Shown here: piece after piece, positions 24,397 to 32,095 of the stretch | Layout of the letters: every line of letters begins with the position of its first letter | How positions within the stretch are numbered: position 1 is the stretch's first letter | Assembly: GCA_023393525.1 (NCBI GenBank) | Contig: JAEWKZ010000045.1 | Location: forward strand, 1 to 35,805 | Origin: Pseudomonadota bacterium | GTDB lineage: Bacteria; Desulfobacterota; Desulfovibrionia; Desulfovibrionales; Desulfomicrobiaceae | DNA length: 35,805 nucleotides | Direction of reading: 5' to 3' | The notes under the pieces: generated by a model | Database searches by the model: none | What the model saw: only the letters and a program-made list of their open reading frames with translations | What the model was told of the DNA's origin: nothing | Program-made: the position numbers and the translations under genes

Positions 24397-24894
24397 CTAG
24401 ATCTGCTCAGACTCCTGGGCCAGTTTTTCGCGCTTGCGCTCTTCCAGGCGCAGTTCGCGGCGCATGTTCGCTTCGCGGTTGCGGCGCTGGTGGGTCGGGG
24501 TTTCCAGGATCAGATCCGGCACGGAGGCCGGTTTCCTGTCCGGGCCCATGGCCACGAAGGTCAGGTAGGCCGAGGCCGCGTGACGCTGCTCGCCGGTCAT
24601 GAGGTCTTCCACCACCACGCGCACCCCGATTTCCATGGATTGCCGTCCGACCCTGTTCACGCTGGCGTGCAGCAACATGAGTTCCCCCACCTTCACGGCG
24701 GCCTTGAACTCCATGCGGTCGATGGAGGCCGTGACCACGCTCATGCGCGCGTGGCGCATGGCGCAGACCGCTCCGGCCAGGTCGATGTGCTTCAGAATCA
24801 CCCCGCCGTGTACGTTGCCCGCCGGGTTGGCGTCCTCGGGCAGGGCGCGGTGGGTCATGAGCGTTTCGCTCTCGCTGACTTTGCGGGCGTTCAT
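24397..24894 (-). CDS. Hotdog-fold acyl-CoA thioesterase (YciA/BACH type)
   Basis: A 165-residue hotdog-fold protein. The catalytic-region motif PEDANPAGNVHGGVILKHID carries the Asn-x-x-Gly-x-x-His-Gly-Gly pattern, with helix LKHIDLAGAVCAMRHAR. VTASIDRMEFKAAVKVGEL and the strand region AASAYLTFVAM are also typical of the YciA/cytosolic acyl-CoA hydrolase group. It splits acyl-CoA into free acid and CoA. A basic, charged tail of about 35 residues follows the fold and is probably helical. Its ATG shares one base with the stop of the upstream ATPase gene (TGATG), so it is translated together with the peptide transporter. A link between peptide import and acyl-CoA turnover is not obvious. Confidence 0.9.
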   Translation of the reverse strand: MNARKVSESETLMTHRALPEDANPAGNVHGGVILKHIDLAGAVCAMRHARMSVVTASIDRMEFKAAVKVGELMLLHASVNRVGRQSMEIGVRVVVEDLMTGEQRHAASAYLTFVAMGPDRKPASVPDLILETPTHQRRNREANMRRELRLEERKREKLAQESEQI

Positions 24895-25910
24895 CAGATT
24901 CGCCCTTCTTCCAGCGCGTGGCAGGCGGCCTGGCTGCCGTTCGGACGTGCCATCAACTTCGGGATCTCCCGGCGGCAGCGCTCGTCCACGAACGGGCAGC
25001 GGGTGTGGAAGACGCAGCCCGTGGGCAGGTGGATGGGGGTGGGCACCTCGCCTTTCAGGCGGATGTGGGCGAAGCCCTTGGCGCCGAGCTTGGGGATGGC
25101 CGAGAGCAGGGCGCGGGAGTAGGGGTGCTGCGGGTCGCCGTAAAGGCTCTTCTTGTCGGCCAGCTCACACAGGGTGCCCAGGTACATGACGGCCACCCGC
25201 GTGCTGATGTGTTCGACCACGGACAGGTCGTGGGTGATGAACATGTAGGTCAGGCCGAAACGCTCCTGGCAGTCCATGATCAGGTTCAGGATCTGGGCCT
25301 GGATGGACACGTCGAGGGCCGAAATGGGCTCGTCGGCGACGATGAACTCCGGGTCGACCATGAGCGCCCGGGCGATGCTGATGCGCTGGCGTTGGCCGCC
25401 GGAAAATTCGTGCGGAAAGCGACCGGCCCAGGCCGGGTCCACGCCGACCTGGCGCATGACCTCGGCCACCTTGTCCTGGACCTGGGAACTTGAAAGTTCG
25501 GGGAAATGAAAATGCGTCGGTTCTTCCAGGATCTGGCGCACGGTCATGCGCGGGTTGAGCGAGGCGTAAGGGTCCTGGAAGACCATCTGCATCTTGCGGC
25601 GGTAGGGGAGCATCTCTTTTGGGGAGAGGTTGTCGATGCGCTGGCCGCGAAAGGCGATCTCGCCGCTGGTGGGGGGGTAAAGGCCCAGCACCGTGCGGCC
25701 CAGGGTGGACTTGCCGCAGCCCGATTCGCCGACCACGGACAGGATCTCGCCCTGCGCGATGTCGAGGGAAACGTCGTTTATGGCCTTGACCGTGGTCGTG
25801 GTCAGGGCCGGCATGCCGCCGGAAAAGCTGATCCGGTCCAGAAAGCCGCCGGAAATGTCGAAGTGCTTCACCACATTGCTGATGCGCACGAGGGATTTGC
25901 TATCTGTCAT
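24894..25910 (-). CDS. dppF: Peptide ABC transporter ATP-binding protein (DppF/OppF type)
   Basis: A 338-residue ATPase of the peptide/nickel family. Walker A is GESGCGKST, the Q-loop is MVFQDPYASLNPRMTVRQIL, the signature is FSGGQRQRISIARAL and Walker B is FIVADEPISALDVS. The C-terminal extension LPTGCVFHTRCPF with a further Cys (DERCRREIP) is the family's Cys-containing tail, which binds an iron-sulfur cluster in some characterised relatives. A long N-terminal segment before the P-loop (FDISGGFLDRISFSGGMPAL) is an insertion. It pairs with the DppD-type ATPase 3 bases upstream. The gene symbol names the family role only; the substrate may be dipeptides, oligopeptides or another ligand. Confidence 0.92.
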   Translation of the reverse strand: MTDSKSLVRISNVVKHFDISGGFLDRISFSGGMPALTTTTVKAINDVSLDIAQGEILSVVGESGCGKSTLGRTVLGLYPPTSGEIAFRGQRIDNLSPKEMLPYRRKMQMVFQDPYASLNPRMTVRQILEEPTHFHFPELSSSQVQDKVAEVMRQVGVDPAWAGRFPHEFSGGQRQRISIARALMVDPEFIVADEPISALDVSIQAQILNLIMDCQERFGLTYMFITHDLSVVEHISTRVAVMYLGTLCELADKKSLYGDPQHPYSRALLSAIPKLGAKGFAHIRLKGEVPTPIHLPTGCVFHTRCPFVDERCRREIPKLMARPNGSQAACHALEEGRI

Positions 25911-25913
25911 GGT

Positions 25914-26888
25914 CTACCTGGATTGCGAGTAAAGATGACAGGCCACCAGGCCCGAATGTTCCGCGTCGCCGAAAAGCCGGGGCGTCTCACGCCGACAGAT
26001 GTCCATGGCCTGTTCGCAGCGCGGGTGGAAGGCGCATCCCGGAGGAATGCTGGTCAGATTGGGCATCATACCCGGAATCTGGTGCAGCCGCCCGCGTCCG
26101 CTTCCGCCCTGGGGCAGGGCCTGGATCAGTCCCTTGGTGTAGGGATGCCTGGGATTGGTGACGATGTCGGTCGTCGGCCCCTGCTCGACGATGCGCCCGG
26201 CGTACATGACCGCGATCTTCTCCGTGACCTGCGAGACCACGCCCAGATCATGGGTGATGAGGATGAGGCCCATGTGCTCGTGCTTGCACAGCTCCAGCAA
26301 GAGGGCCATGACCTCGGCCTGGATGGTCACATCAAGGGCCGTGGTCGGCTCGTCGGCTATGATGAGGCTCGGGTTGGTCAGGAGCGAGATGGCGATGACC
26401 ACGCGCTGGCGCATGCCGCCCGAGAGCTCGTGCGGGTACTGCCCCAGGCGCTTGCCCGGAGAGGAAATATAGACCTTCTGCAGCTTTTCCAGCGCGATCT
26501 CGCGGGCATGGGCGGCGCTGACCTGGTTGTGGGCCTGGATGGTCTCGACCATCTGCGTGCCGATGGTCAGCACCGGGTTCAGGGTCATCATGGGGTCCTG
26601 GAAGATCATGCTGATGCGGTTGCCGCGAATGCCGCGCATCTGCTCCAGCGGGTAGGCGCTGATCTCTTCGCCCTCGAAGAGAACGCGGCCTGAGGCGATG
26701 AATCCGGGCCTGCTGATCAGGTTGATGATGGAAAACCCGGCCACGGATTTGCCCGCGCCCGATTCGCCCACCAGACCCATGCGCTCGCCGGGGTTCAGGG
26801 TGAAGTTGATGCCGTTCAGGGCAGTGAGGTCTCCGGAACGCAGCCCGAATTTGACCACCAGATCCTGCACTTCAAGAAGATGGGTCAT
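25914..26888 (-). CDS. dppD: Peptide ABC transporter ATP-binding protein (DppD/OppD type)
   Basis: A 324-residue ATPase, the first of the pair. Walker A is GESGAGKSVAG, the Q-loop is MIFQDPMMTLNPVLTIG, the signature is LSGGMRQRVVIAISL and Walker B is LIIADEPTTALDVT. The C-terminal Cys tail (PPGCAFHPRCEQAMDICRRE) matches the DppD/OppD family. The substitution VAGFSIINL after the P-loop is usual for OppD-type proteins. The start ATG is at 26888, 3 bases after the DppC-type permease gene. It forms a heterodimer with the product of the next gene to power peptide import. Confidence 0.93.
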   Translation of the reverse strand: MTHLLEVQDLVVKFGLRSGDLTALNGINFTLNPGERMGLVGESGAGKSVAGFSIINLISRPGFIASGRVLFEGEEISAYPLEQMRGIRGNRISMIFQDPMMTLNPVLTIGTQMVETIQAHNQVSAAHAREIALEKLQKVYISSPGKRLGQYPHELSGGMRQRVVIAISLLTNPSLIIADEPTTALDVTIQAEVMALLLELCKHEHMGLILITHDLGVVSQVTEKIAVMYAGRIVEQGPTTDIVTNPRHPYTKGLIQALPQGGSGRGRLHQIPGMMPNLTSIPPGCAFHPRCEQAMDICRRETPRLFGDAEHSGLVACHLYSQSR

Positions 26889-26891
26889 TGG

Positions 26892-27809
26892 TCATCCTTT
26901 GTACAGTTTGGGGTTGAGAACGTCCTGCACCCAGTCGCCGAGGAGGTTGATGACCAGAATGAGGAGCACGAGCAGAAATCCGGGGAACATGGTGATCCAC
27001 CACGAGCCGCTGAAAATGTAGTCGAAGCCCGAATTGATGAGCGAGCCCAGGGACGGCTTGGTGATGGGCATGCCCAGCCCCAGGAAGGACAGGGCCGCCT
27101 CGCTCATGATGGCATGGGCCACCTGCACGGTGGACAGGACCAGGATGGGCGACATGGTGTTGGGGAGGATGTGCCGCCACATGATGCGGTTCGCGGGCAG
27201 ACCCATGACGCGGGCCGCCTCCACGTATTCCTTCTTCTTCTCGGCCAGGACCGAGGCGCGCACGGTGCGGGCATACTGCGGCCACTCGGCGATGCCGATG
27301 ACCAGGACCAGGAAGGGCACGGCCATGCTCTCGAAGGCGGCCACGCCGAAGATGGCCTGAAAAATGGCCGAGAGGAAGATGGCGACCATGAGGGTGGAGA
27401 AACTGAGCTGCACGTCGGCCATGCGCATCAGGAAATTGTCGATCTTGCCACCCTTGTATCCGGCGATGAGCCCGAGCACGATGCCGATGACGGCCTGCAG
27501 GAACGTCGCGCCGACGCCGATGATCAGCGAGATGCGCATGCCGTAGAGCATGGTGCTGAGCATGTCCCGGCCCTGGGCGTCGGTGCCCAGGCTGAAGTTC
27601 TGATCGCCGTTCTTCATCCACATCGGCGGGATCTCCGAGTCCATGATGTTGATGGTCGTGGTGTCGTAGGGGTCGTGCGGAGCGATGACCGGCGCGCCGA
27701 AGGCGGACAGGGTCAGCAGGGTCAGTATGATGAAGCTGCCCATGGCCACGGGGTCATGCAGAAAACTGTACAAAAAGTACGAGCCGCGGAATTGCTTCCA
27801 AAGTCTCAT
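26892..27809 (-). CDS. dppC: Peptide ABC transporter permease (DppC/OppC type)
   Basis: A 305-residue membrane protein with six helices. An N-terminal cytoplasmic stretch and first helix (MGSFIILTLLTLSAFGAPVI) lead to the periplasmic loop GTDAQGRDMLSTMLYGMRIS, a hallmark of DppC/OppC. The coupling EAA loop reads YVEAARVMGLPANRIMWRHI. It starts at 27809, sharing one base with the dppB-type stop (TAATG), which indicates coupled translation. It forms the transmembrane channel with the DppB-type permease. Confidence 0.93.
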   Translation of the reverse strand: MRLWKQFRGSYFLYSFLHDPVAMGSFIILTLLTLSAFGAPVIAPHDPYDTTTINIMDSEIPPMWMKNGDQNFSLGTDAQGRDMLSTMLYGMRISLIIGVGATFLQAVIGIVLGLIAGYKGGKIDNFLMRMADVQLSFSTLMVAIFLSAIFQAIFGVAAFESMAVPFLVLVIGIAEWPQYARTVRASVLAEKKKEYVEAARVMGLPANRIMWRHILPNTMSPILVLSTVQVAHAIMSEAALSFLGLGMPITKPSLGSLINSGFDYIFSGSWWITMFPGFLLVLLILVINLLGDWVQDVLNPKLYKG

Positions 27810-28783
27810 TATTTCCTTCCTGTGATGCGGACCATGGGATTGACCAGGCCATAGATGATGTCAACGACGGTGTTCACCACCACGAAGATGATGCCGACAA
27901 AAATGAGGTAGGCCACCAGGAGGGACGTGTCCGCCCGCTCGACGGCTTCGAGGAACAGAAAGCCCAGCCCCCCCCACTGGAACACGGTCTCGGTCAGGAT
28001 GGTGAAGGCGATCATGGTCCCGATCTGCACGCCGCCCACGGTGATGACGGGAAGCAGCGTGTTCTTGAAGGCATGCACGAACCAGATGCGCATGCGCGGC
28101 AGTCCCTTGGCCCAGGCGAACTTGACGTATTCTGTCTGCAACACCTCCATCATTTCCGAGCGGATGAGGCGCACGAAGAGCGGCAGCATGAGCGCGGTCA
28201 GGGCCGTGGTCGGCAGGATGAGGTGGCGCAGGCCGTCCAGGGTCAAGAGCCCGGATTCCCATCCCCAGACGTTGACCGTTTCTCCGCGTCCGTAGGATGG
28301 CAGCCAGTTCAGCTCGATGGCGAAGACATAGATGAGCAGGATGGCGATGAGAAAAATGGGAACGGACACGCCGATGGTGCTCAGGCCCATGATCAGGCGC
28401 GAGAGCAGCCGCCGGGGGTAGATGGCGCTGTAGATGCCCATGGGCACGGACAGGATGACGATGAGCACCGAGCAGCACAGAACCAGTTCTATGGTGGCCG
28501 GAGCCTTGCTCAGGATCACGTCCATGGCCGGCTTCTTGTAGAAGAAGGACTGGCCTATGTTACCTTGCACGGCGCCTTTCAGAAAGCGCCCGTACTGGAT
28601 GAGAAAGGGGTCGTTCAAGCCCAGTTTTTCGCGGATGGCGTCGCGTTCGGCGGCGGAGACCGAAATGCCGGTCAGTTCGCGCACCGGGTCGCCCACGTTC
28701 TGCTTGAGGGCGAAGCCGATGAAGCTGATGATGAGCATGACGATGATGGCTTGAAGAATACGGCGGACAGTGAATGCGAACAT
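27809..28783 (-). CDS. dppB: Peptide ABC transporter permease (DppB/OppB type)
   Basis: A 324-residue membrane protein. It begins MFAFTVRRILQAIIVMLIIS, the standard DppB N-terminus, followed by the periplasmic segment DAIREKLGLNDPFLIQYGRF, and the EAA coupling loop YVKFAWAKGLPRMRIWFVHA. The ATG at 28783 is chosen by homology; the ribosome-binding site before it is weak (GGA), and longer frames upstream are not protein-like. It is the first membrane gene after the binding protein, separated from it by a terminator and a 14-bp palindrome. Weak initiation and the upstream terminator both favour lower expression than the binding protein. Confidence 0.92.
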   Translation of the reverse strand: MFAFTVRRILQAIIVMLIISFIGFALKQNVGDPVRELTGISVSAAERDAIREKLGLNDPFLIQYGRFLKGAVQGNIGQSFFYKKPAMDVILSKAPATIELVLCCSVLIVILSVPMGIYSAIYPRRLLSRLIMGLSTIGVSVPIFLIAILLIYVFAIELNWLPSYGRGETVNVWGWESGLLTLDGLRHLILPTTALTALMLPLFVRLIRSEMMEVLQTEYVKFAWAKGLPRMRIWFVHAFKNTLLPVITVGGVQIGTMIAFTILTETVFQWGGLGFLFLEAVERADTSLLVAYLIFVGIIFVVVNTVVDIIYGLVNPMVRITGRK

Positions 28784-28809
28784 GTGTGAATCCGTTGCCG
28801 TCCTGGCGC

Positions 28810-28823
28810 TCAAGCGCGCTTGA
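28810..28823. repeat. 14-bp perfect palindrome upstream of dppB
   Basis: TCAAGCGCGCTTGA has perfect dyad symmetry and lies 26 bases before the dppB-type start codon, between that gene and the binding-protein terminator. It could be a protein-binding operator. With no loop bases it is less suited to be an RNA hairpin. Confidence 0.5.
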
Positions 28824-28850
28824 AGCCGCGCGGACGGGGGGTGTTTGTTT

Positions 28851-28882
28851 GAAAAAGGGCAGGCCTTGAAAAAAGCCTGCCC
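28851..28882 (-). terminator. Rho-independent terminator after the peptide-binding protein gene
   Basis: GGGCAGGC (28857-28864) pairs with GCCTGCCC (28875-28882). On the minus strand the stem is followed directly by TTTTTC. It lies 43 bases after the binding-protein stop codon, so it should reduce, not wholly block, transcription of the permease and ATPase genes. Confidence 0.88.
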
Positions 28883-28925
28883 CGCGTACACAGTCTTGGC
28901 AAATGGATCAAGTCGTCGGACAGGG

Positions 28926-30470
28926 CTATTCCATGACCAGGTCGCCCAGGTACGGGAAGTCCATGATGTTGACGACGGGCTCGATGTCGATGCCCTTCTT
29001 GGCCGCCCAGGACAGGTTCTGCCAGTGCAGGGGCACGTAGGCGGCGTCTTCGTAGGCGATCTTTTCCACTTCCTGGAGCAGGGCCTTGCGCTTGGCGCGG
29101 TCGTTCTCGACGTTGGCCTGGTTGACCAGCTCGTCAAGCTTGGGGTTGCAGTAGTTGCCGCTGTTGTACTGACCCTTGCCGGTTTCCTTGTTCGGGCACA
29201 TGAGCAGGTATTCGGAGTAGTTGGCGGAGTCCTCGGTGTCGGAGTGCCAGCCGACCATCTGGATGTCGGCCACCTGAGCGTCGAACTCGTCCCAGTACTG
29301 GGCCTTGGGCATGGTCTTGAGGCTGACCTTGATGCCGATCTTGGAGAGCATGGAGACCACGGCCTCGGCGATCTTCTCGTCGTTCACGTAGCGGTTGTTG
29401 GGGGCGATCATGGTCGCTTCGAAACCGTTCTCGAAACCGGCTTCCTTCATGAGCTGCTTGGCCTTGGCCAGGTCGTAGCGCGGGGCCAGGCCTTCGACGT
29501 AGCCGTCGAAGCCTTCAGGGCCCTGCTGCTGGGCGGCGGTGGCGGTGCCTTTCATCAGCTTGGCCGCGATGCCGGCGTTGTCGATGGCCGCGATGACGGC
29601 CTGACGGACCTTGAGGTTGGCGAACTCGGGCTTTCTCTTCTGGTTGAGCTGGAAGGTGATGATGCGGCTGCCGGCCATGGAGACCAGGTTGATGTCCTTG
29701 TTGCCGCCCAGACGTTCGAAATCCTGGGGGGGAACCGGGGCGATGAAATCAACGCCGCCGGACAACAGGGCCGCCGTGCGGGTCGCGTTTTCCTTGATGG
29801 GGGTGAGGATGATTTCGCTCACGTTGCCCTTGCTGTCCTTGTCCCAGTAGTCGGCGAAGCGCTTGTAGACCATCTTCACGCCCTGCTCGCGGGATTCGAC
29901 ATAGAAGGGGCCGGTGCCGGACTGGTTCTGGTTGGCAAAGGAGTATTCGGTCTTGACGATGGCGTCCTTGGCCAGGCCCTTTTCGTCGGTGCCGGTGTAG
30001 AACTTGGAATCAAGGGGGAAGATGTAGGTGGCCATGTTTTCCACCAGCGGATAGGGCTCGGTGGTGACGATGTCGACGGTGTAGTCGTCGACGATCTTGG
30101 GTGTGGCGAAGGAAGTGAAGAGGCCCTTGAAGTCCTCGCTTTTCTTCAGACGGTCGATGGTCCAGACCACGTCGGCGGCGGTGAAGGGGTTGCCGGAGTG
30201 GAACTTGACACCTTCGCGCAGGTAGAAACGCACGGTCAGATCATCGATGCGCTCCCACTTGGTGGCCAGGCGGGGCTCGAACTTCATGTCCTTGGTCCAG
30301 CGGATGAGCGGATCAAAGCACAGGTGGGTGTACTGCAGCATGCCGCCGGAGAGCTGGACATGCGGGTCCATGGACTCGGGATCGGCGTCGAGGGCCATCT
30401 TCAGGGTTTTGCCCTGGGCAGCCGTGGCCAGAAAGACGAATGCCAGCGCGAAAAAGAGCAGTTTTTTCAC
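28926..30470 (-). CDS. dppA: Peptide-type periplasmic binding protein (SBP family 5)
   Basis: A 514-residue exported receptor. The GTG at 30470 is chosen because AAGGAGG precedes it by 6 bases, and the product then opens with the signal peptide MKKLLFFALAFVFLATAAQG. The longer open frame upstream would bury this peptide. Family 5 features follow: LKMALDADPESMDPHVQLSG, FYLREGVKFHSGNPFTAADV, SGTGPFYVESREQG and LKVRQAVIAAIDNAGIAAKL, with a C-terminal GWHSDTEDSANYSEYLL. The family binds peptides, nickel complexes or other solutes; the ligand here cannot be assigned. It is the first gene of the transporter operon, with its own promoter and terminator, so it should be the most abundant component. 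The symbol is a family label only. Confidence 0.92.
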   Translation of the reverse strand: MKKLLFFALAFVFLATAAQGKTLKMALDADPESMDPHVQLSGGMLQYTHLCFDPLIRWTKDMKFEPRLATKWERIDDLTVRFYLREGVKFHSGNPFTAADVVWTIDRLKKSEDFKGLFTSFATPKIVDDYTVDIVTTEPYPLVENMATYIFPLDSKFYTGTDEKGLAKDAIVKTEYSFANQNQSGTGPFYVESREQGVKMVYKRFADYWDKDSKGNVSEIILTPIKENATRTAALLSGGVDFIAPVPPQDFERLGGNKDINLVSMAGSRIITFQLNQKRKPEFANLKVRQAVIAAIDNAGIAAKLMKGTATAAQQQGPEGFDGYVEGLAPRYDLAKAKQLMKEAGFENGFEATMIAPNNRYVNDEKIAEAVVSMLSKIGIKVSLKTMPKAQYWDEFDAQVADIQMVGWHSDTEDSANYSEYLLMCPNKETGKGQYNSGNYCNPKLDELVNQANVENDRAKRKALLQEVEKIAYEDAAYVPLHWQNLSWAAKKGIDIEPVVNIMDFPYLGDLVME

Positions 30471-30594
30471 AAACAACCTCCTTGAATGATGAATCGATAT
30501 GGCGTCCTGCCGGGTACATCCCGGCGGGGGGTCTCGCGTGAGCGTGAGTCGGTTGATAGGCGCCTGGAGAAACACCCTGATTTTACGTGGTCGA

Positions 30595-30602
30595 AAACGT
30601 TT
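30595..30602. promoter_or_regulatory. AAACGTTT palindrome at the predicted transcription start of the peptide transporter operon
   Basis: AAACGTTT is a perfect 8-bp palindrome. On the minus strand it reads AAACGTTTTCG, the same 11 bases as the core of the PurR-type operators of the LacI family. It lies just downstream of the predicted transcription start (about 30607). No LacI-family gene is in the window, so this is only a candidate operator. Confidence 0.3.
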
Positions 30603-30613
30603 AAGCGGCGATA

Positions 30614-30642
30614 AGTATAGACGAATGCGCTGGATAACTGAA
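30614..30642 (-). promoter_or_regulatory. Candidate sigma-70 promoter of the peptide transporter operon
   Basis: On the minus strand TTCAGT (30637-30642) is followed, after 17 bases, by TATACT (30614-30619), a 5-of-6 match to the -10 consensus. The -35 is weak (3 of 6). It lies in a 198-base AT-richer gap between mltG and the binding-protein gene and would give a leader of about 137 bases. Confidence 0.5.
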
Positions 30643-30668
30643 GCGGAAATTTGAGATTTGAAAATCGA

Positions 30669-31697
30669 TTATCTTTCGCGAGCGGGAAAAGACCGTCCGC
30701 CTCTTTGGTACTTGATGACCGCATTGGTGTGCTCGCGCAGGGAGCGGCTGAAATGGTGCGATCCGTCCTGGCGGGCCACGAAGTAGAACAGGTCGTGCTC
30801 TTCAGGGCTGGAAGCGGCCTGGAGCGCCGCCGCTCCGGGCGAGCAGATGGGGCCGGGGGGGAGGCCGGGGTGGACGTAGGTGTTGTAGGGGTTTTTGGGG
30901 TCCTGCAGGTGCGAGCGGCGCAGGTTGCCGTCGAAGGTTTCGCCCAGGCCGTAGATGATGGTCGGGTCGCATTGCAGGAGCATGCCGACCCGCAGCCGGT
31001 TGGCATACACTCCGGCCACAGTGCCGCGCTCGGACGGGACGGCCGTCTCCTTTTCCACCAGCGAGGCCAGGATGACCATGCGGTGCAGTTCATCCGGGTC
31101 CGTGGATTGGGGGAGCGCCGCCACCGTGGCCCTGAAGCGGTCCAGAAGGGCTTTTAGGATAGGATAGGGATCCTGGTGCGGGATGCGCGGAAAAAAGTAG
31201 GTTTCCGGGAAAAGGTAGCCTTCGGCGCTGGTGGCGTTTATGCCCTGGGACTGCAGAAAGTCGCGGTCGATGCAGGCTGCGAGGAATTTTTCGGAACTGG
31301 TCAGGCCGGTGGCGTTCACGGCCTGGGCCACTTCACGCATGGTCAGCCCTTCGGGAAAGTGCAGGCGATAGAGGATGGGCCGGCCGGAGGACAGGACTTC
31401 AAGTATCTGCCGTGGCGACATGCCTGCGGAGAGCTCGAACTCTCCGGCCTGCAAGGTGGCCTTGCGAAAGCGTCCGTAGGTCCGGAACGCTTCGCCCCAG
31501 CGGACCAGCCCTTCGTGTTCCAGCCGCGGGGATATGGTGAACAGGTTTTCGCCCTGCTCGACCGTGAAGACCACCGTGCTGTTGGAGGCGGGGTCCATGG
31601 GGGTCTCGATGAAGTGCCGGGCCGCAAGCAGCGTGCCCGCGGCTGCCAGCGCCATGAGCGCAAGTCCTGCCAGAAAGAGCTTCAACCAGAGTTTCAT
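30669..31697 (-). CDS. mltG: Endolytic murein transglycosylase MltG (YceG family)
   Basis: A 342-residue protein with one N-terminal membrane helix (residues 5-26) and a periplasmic YceG domain. A LysM-like region (TVEQGENLFTISPRLEHEGL) is followed by the catalytic region: EGYLFPETYFFP, ILASLVEKETAVPSERGTVA with the catalytic Glu in LVEKE, NRLRVGMLLQCDPTIIYGLG, and NPYNTYVHPGLPPGPICSPG. MltG cuts nascent peptidoglycan strands and helps set their length. The ATG at 31697 overlaps the ruvX stop (ATGA), so the two are coupled. The downstream 198-base gap begins a new transcription unit. Confidence 0.95.
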   Translation of the reverse strand: MKLWLKLFLAGLALMALAAAGTLLAARHFIETPMDPASNSTVVFTVEQGENLFTISPRLEHEGLVRWGEAFRTYGRFRKATLQAGEFELSAGMSPRQILEVLSSGRPILYRLHFPEGLTMREVAQAVNATGLTSSEKFLAACIDRDFLQSQGINATSAEGYLFPETYFFPRIPHQDPYPILKALLDRFRATVAALPQSTDPDELHRMVILASLVEKETAVPSERGTVAGVYANRLRVGMLLQCDPTIIYGLGETFDGNLRRSHLQDPKNPYNTYVHPGLPPGPICSPGAAALQAASSPEEHDLFYFVARQDGSHHFSRSLREHTNAVIKYQRGGRSFPARER

Positions 31698-32095
31698 GAA
31701 TTACCCAGATAGGTTTCCAGAATGCAGACCGCGGCCATCTGGTCGAGCATTTCCTTGTGTCTGCGCTCTGGAACCCCCGCCTCGCGCAGGCGCTCCCTGG
31801 CGTCGAAGGAGGTCAGGGCCTCGTTGACCATGTGGATGGGAAGCGTGGTGCGCCGGGCCAGGCTGTCGCGGAAGTTGAGCACCTGGCGGGTGGTCAGGGT
31901 TTCCTCGCCATTCATGTCCAGGGGCAGGCCGAGGACGACGGCATCCACGCCTTCGCTCTCGATGATGGCCAGAAGATCGGCGAAGAGTTTGTCGCGGGTG
32001 CTCTTTTCCAGAGTCTTGAAGGGGAAGGCCATGGCGTTTCGGGCCATGGCCAGTCCGATCCGTTTTTGTCCGTAGTCTATGCCCAGCAGTTTCAT
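31694..32095 (-). CDS. ruvX: Putative pre-16S rRNA nuclease / Holliday junction resolvase homologue (RuvX/YqgF)
   Basis: A 133-residue protein of usual YqgF length. RNase H-like fold motifs are present: LLGIDYGQKRIGLAMA with first acidic residue D7, VVLGLPLDMNGEET with the GLP-x(3)-G motif, and NEALTSFDARERL with the second acidic pair. It processes the 5' end of 16S rRNA in E. coli and was earlier proposed to resolve Holliday junctions. The ATG at 32095 overlaps the stop of the large oxidoreductase gene (ATGA), and its own stop overlaps mltG (ATGA). The three genes form one coupled unit. The ruvX-mltG pairing is also common in other bacteria. Confidence 0.95.
   Translation of the reverse strand: MKLLGIDYGQKRIGLAMARNAMAFPFKTLEKSTRDKLFADLLAIIESEGVDAVVLGLPLDMNGEETLTTRQVLNFRDSLARRTTLPIHMVNEALTSFDARERLREAGVPERRHKEMLDQMAAVCILETYLGNS

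Noticed and set aside
28845..30485. A 546-codon open frame on the plus strand opposite the peptide-binding protein gene
   Set aside because: It has Val/Gly/Asp/Leu-rich repetitive composition typical of the reverse of a coding sequence, and no ribosome-binding site was found.
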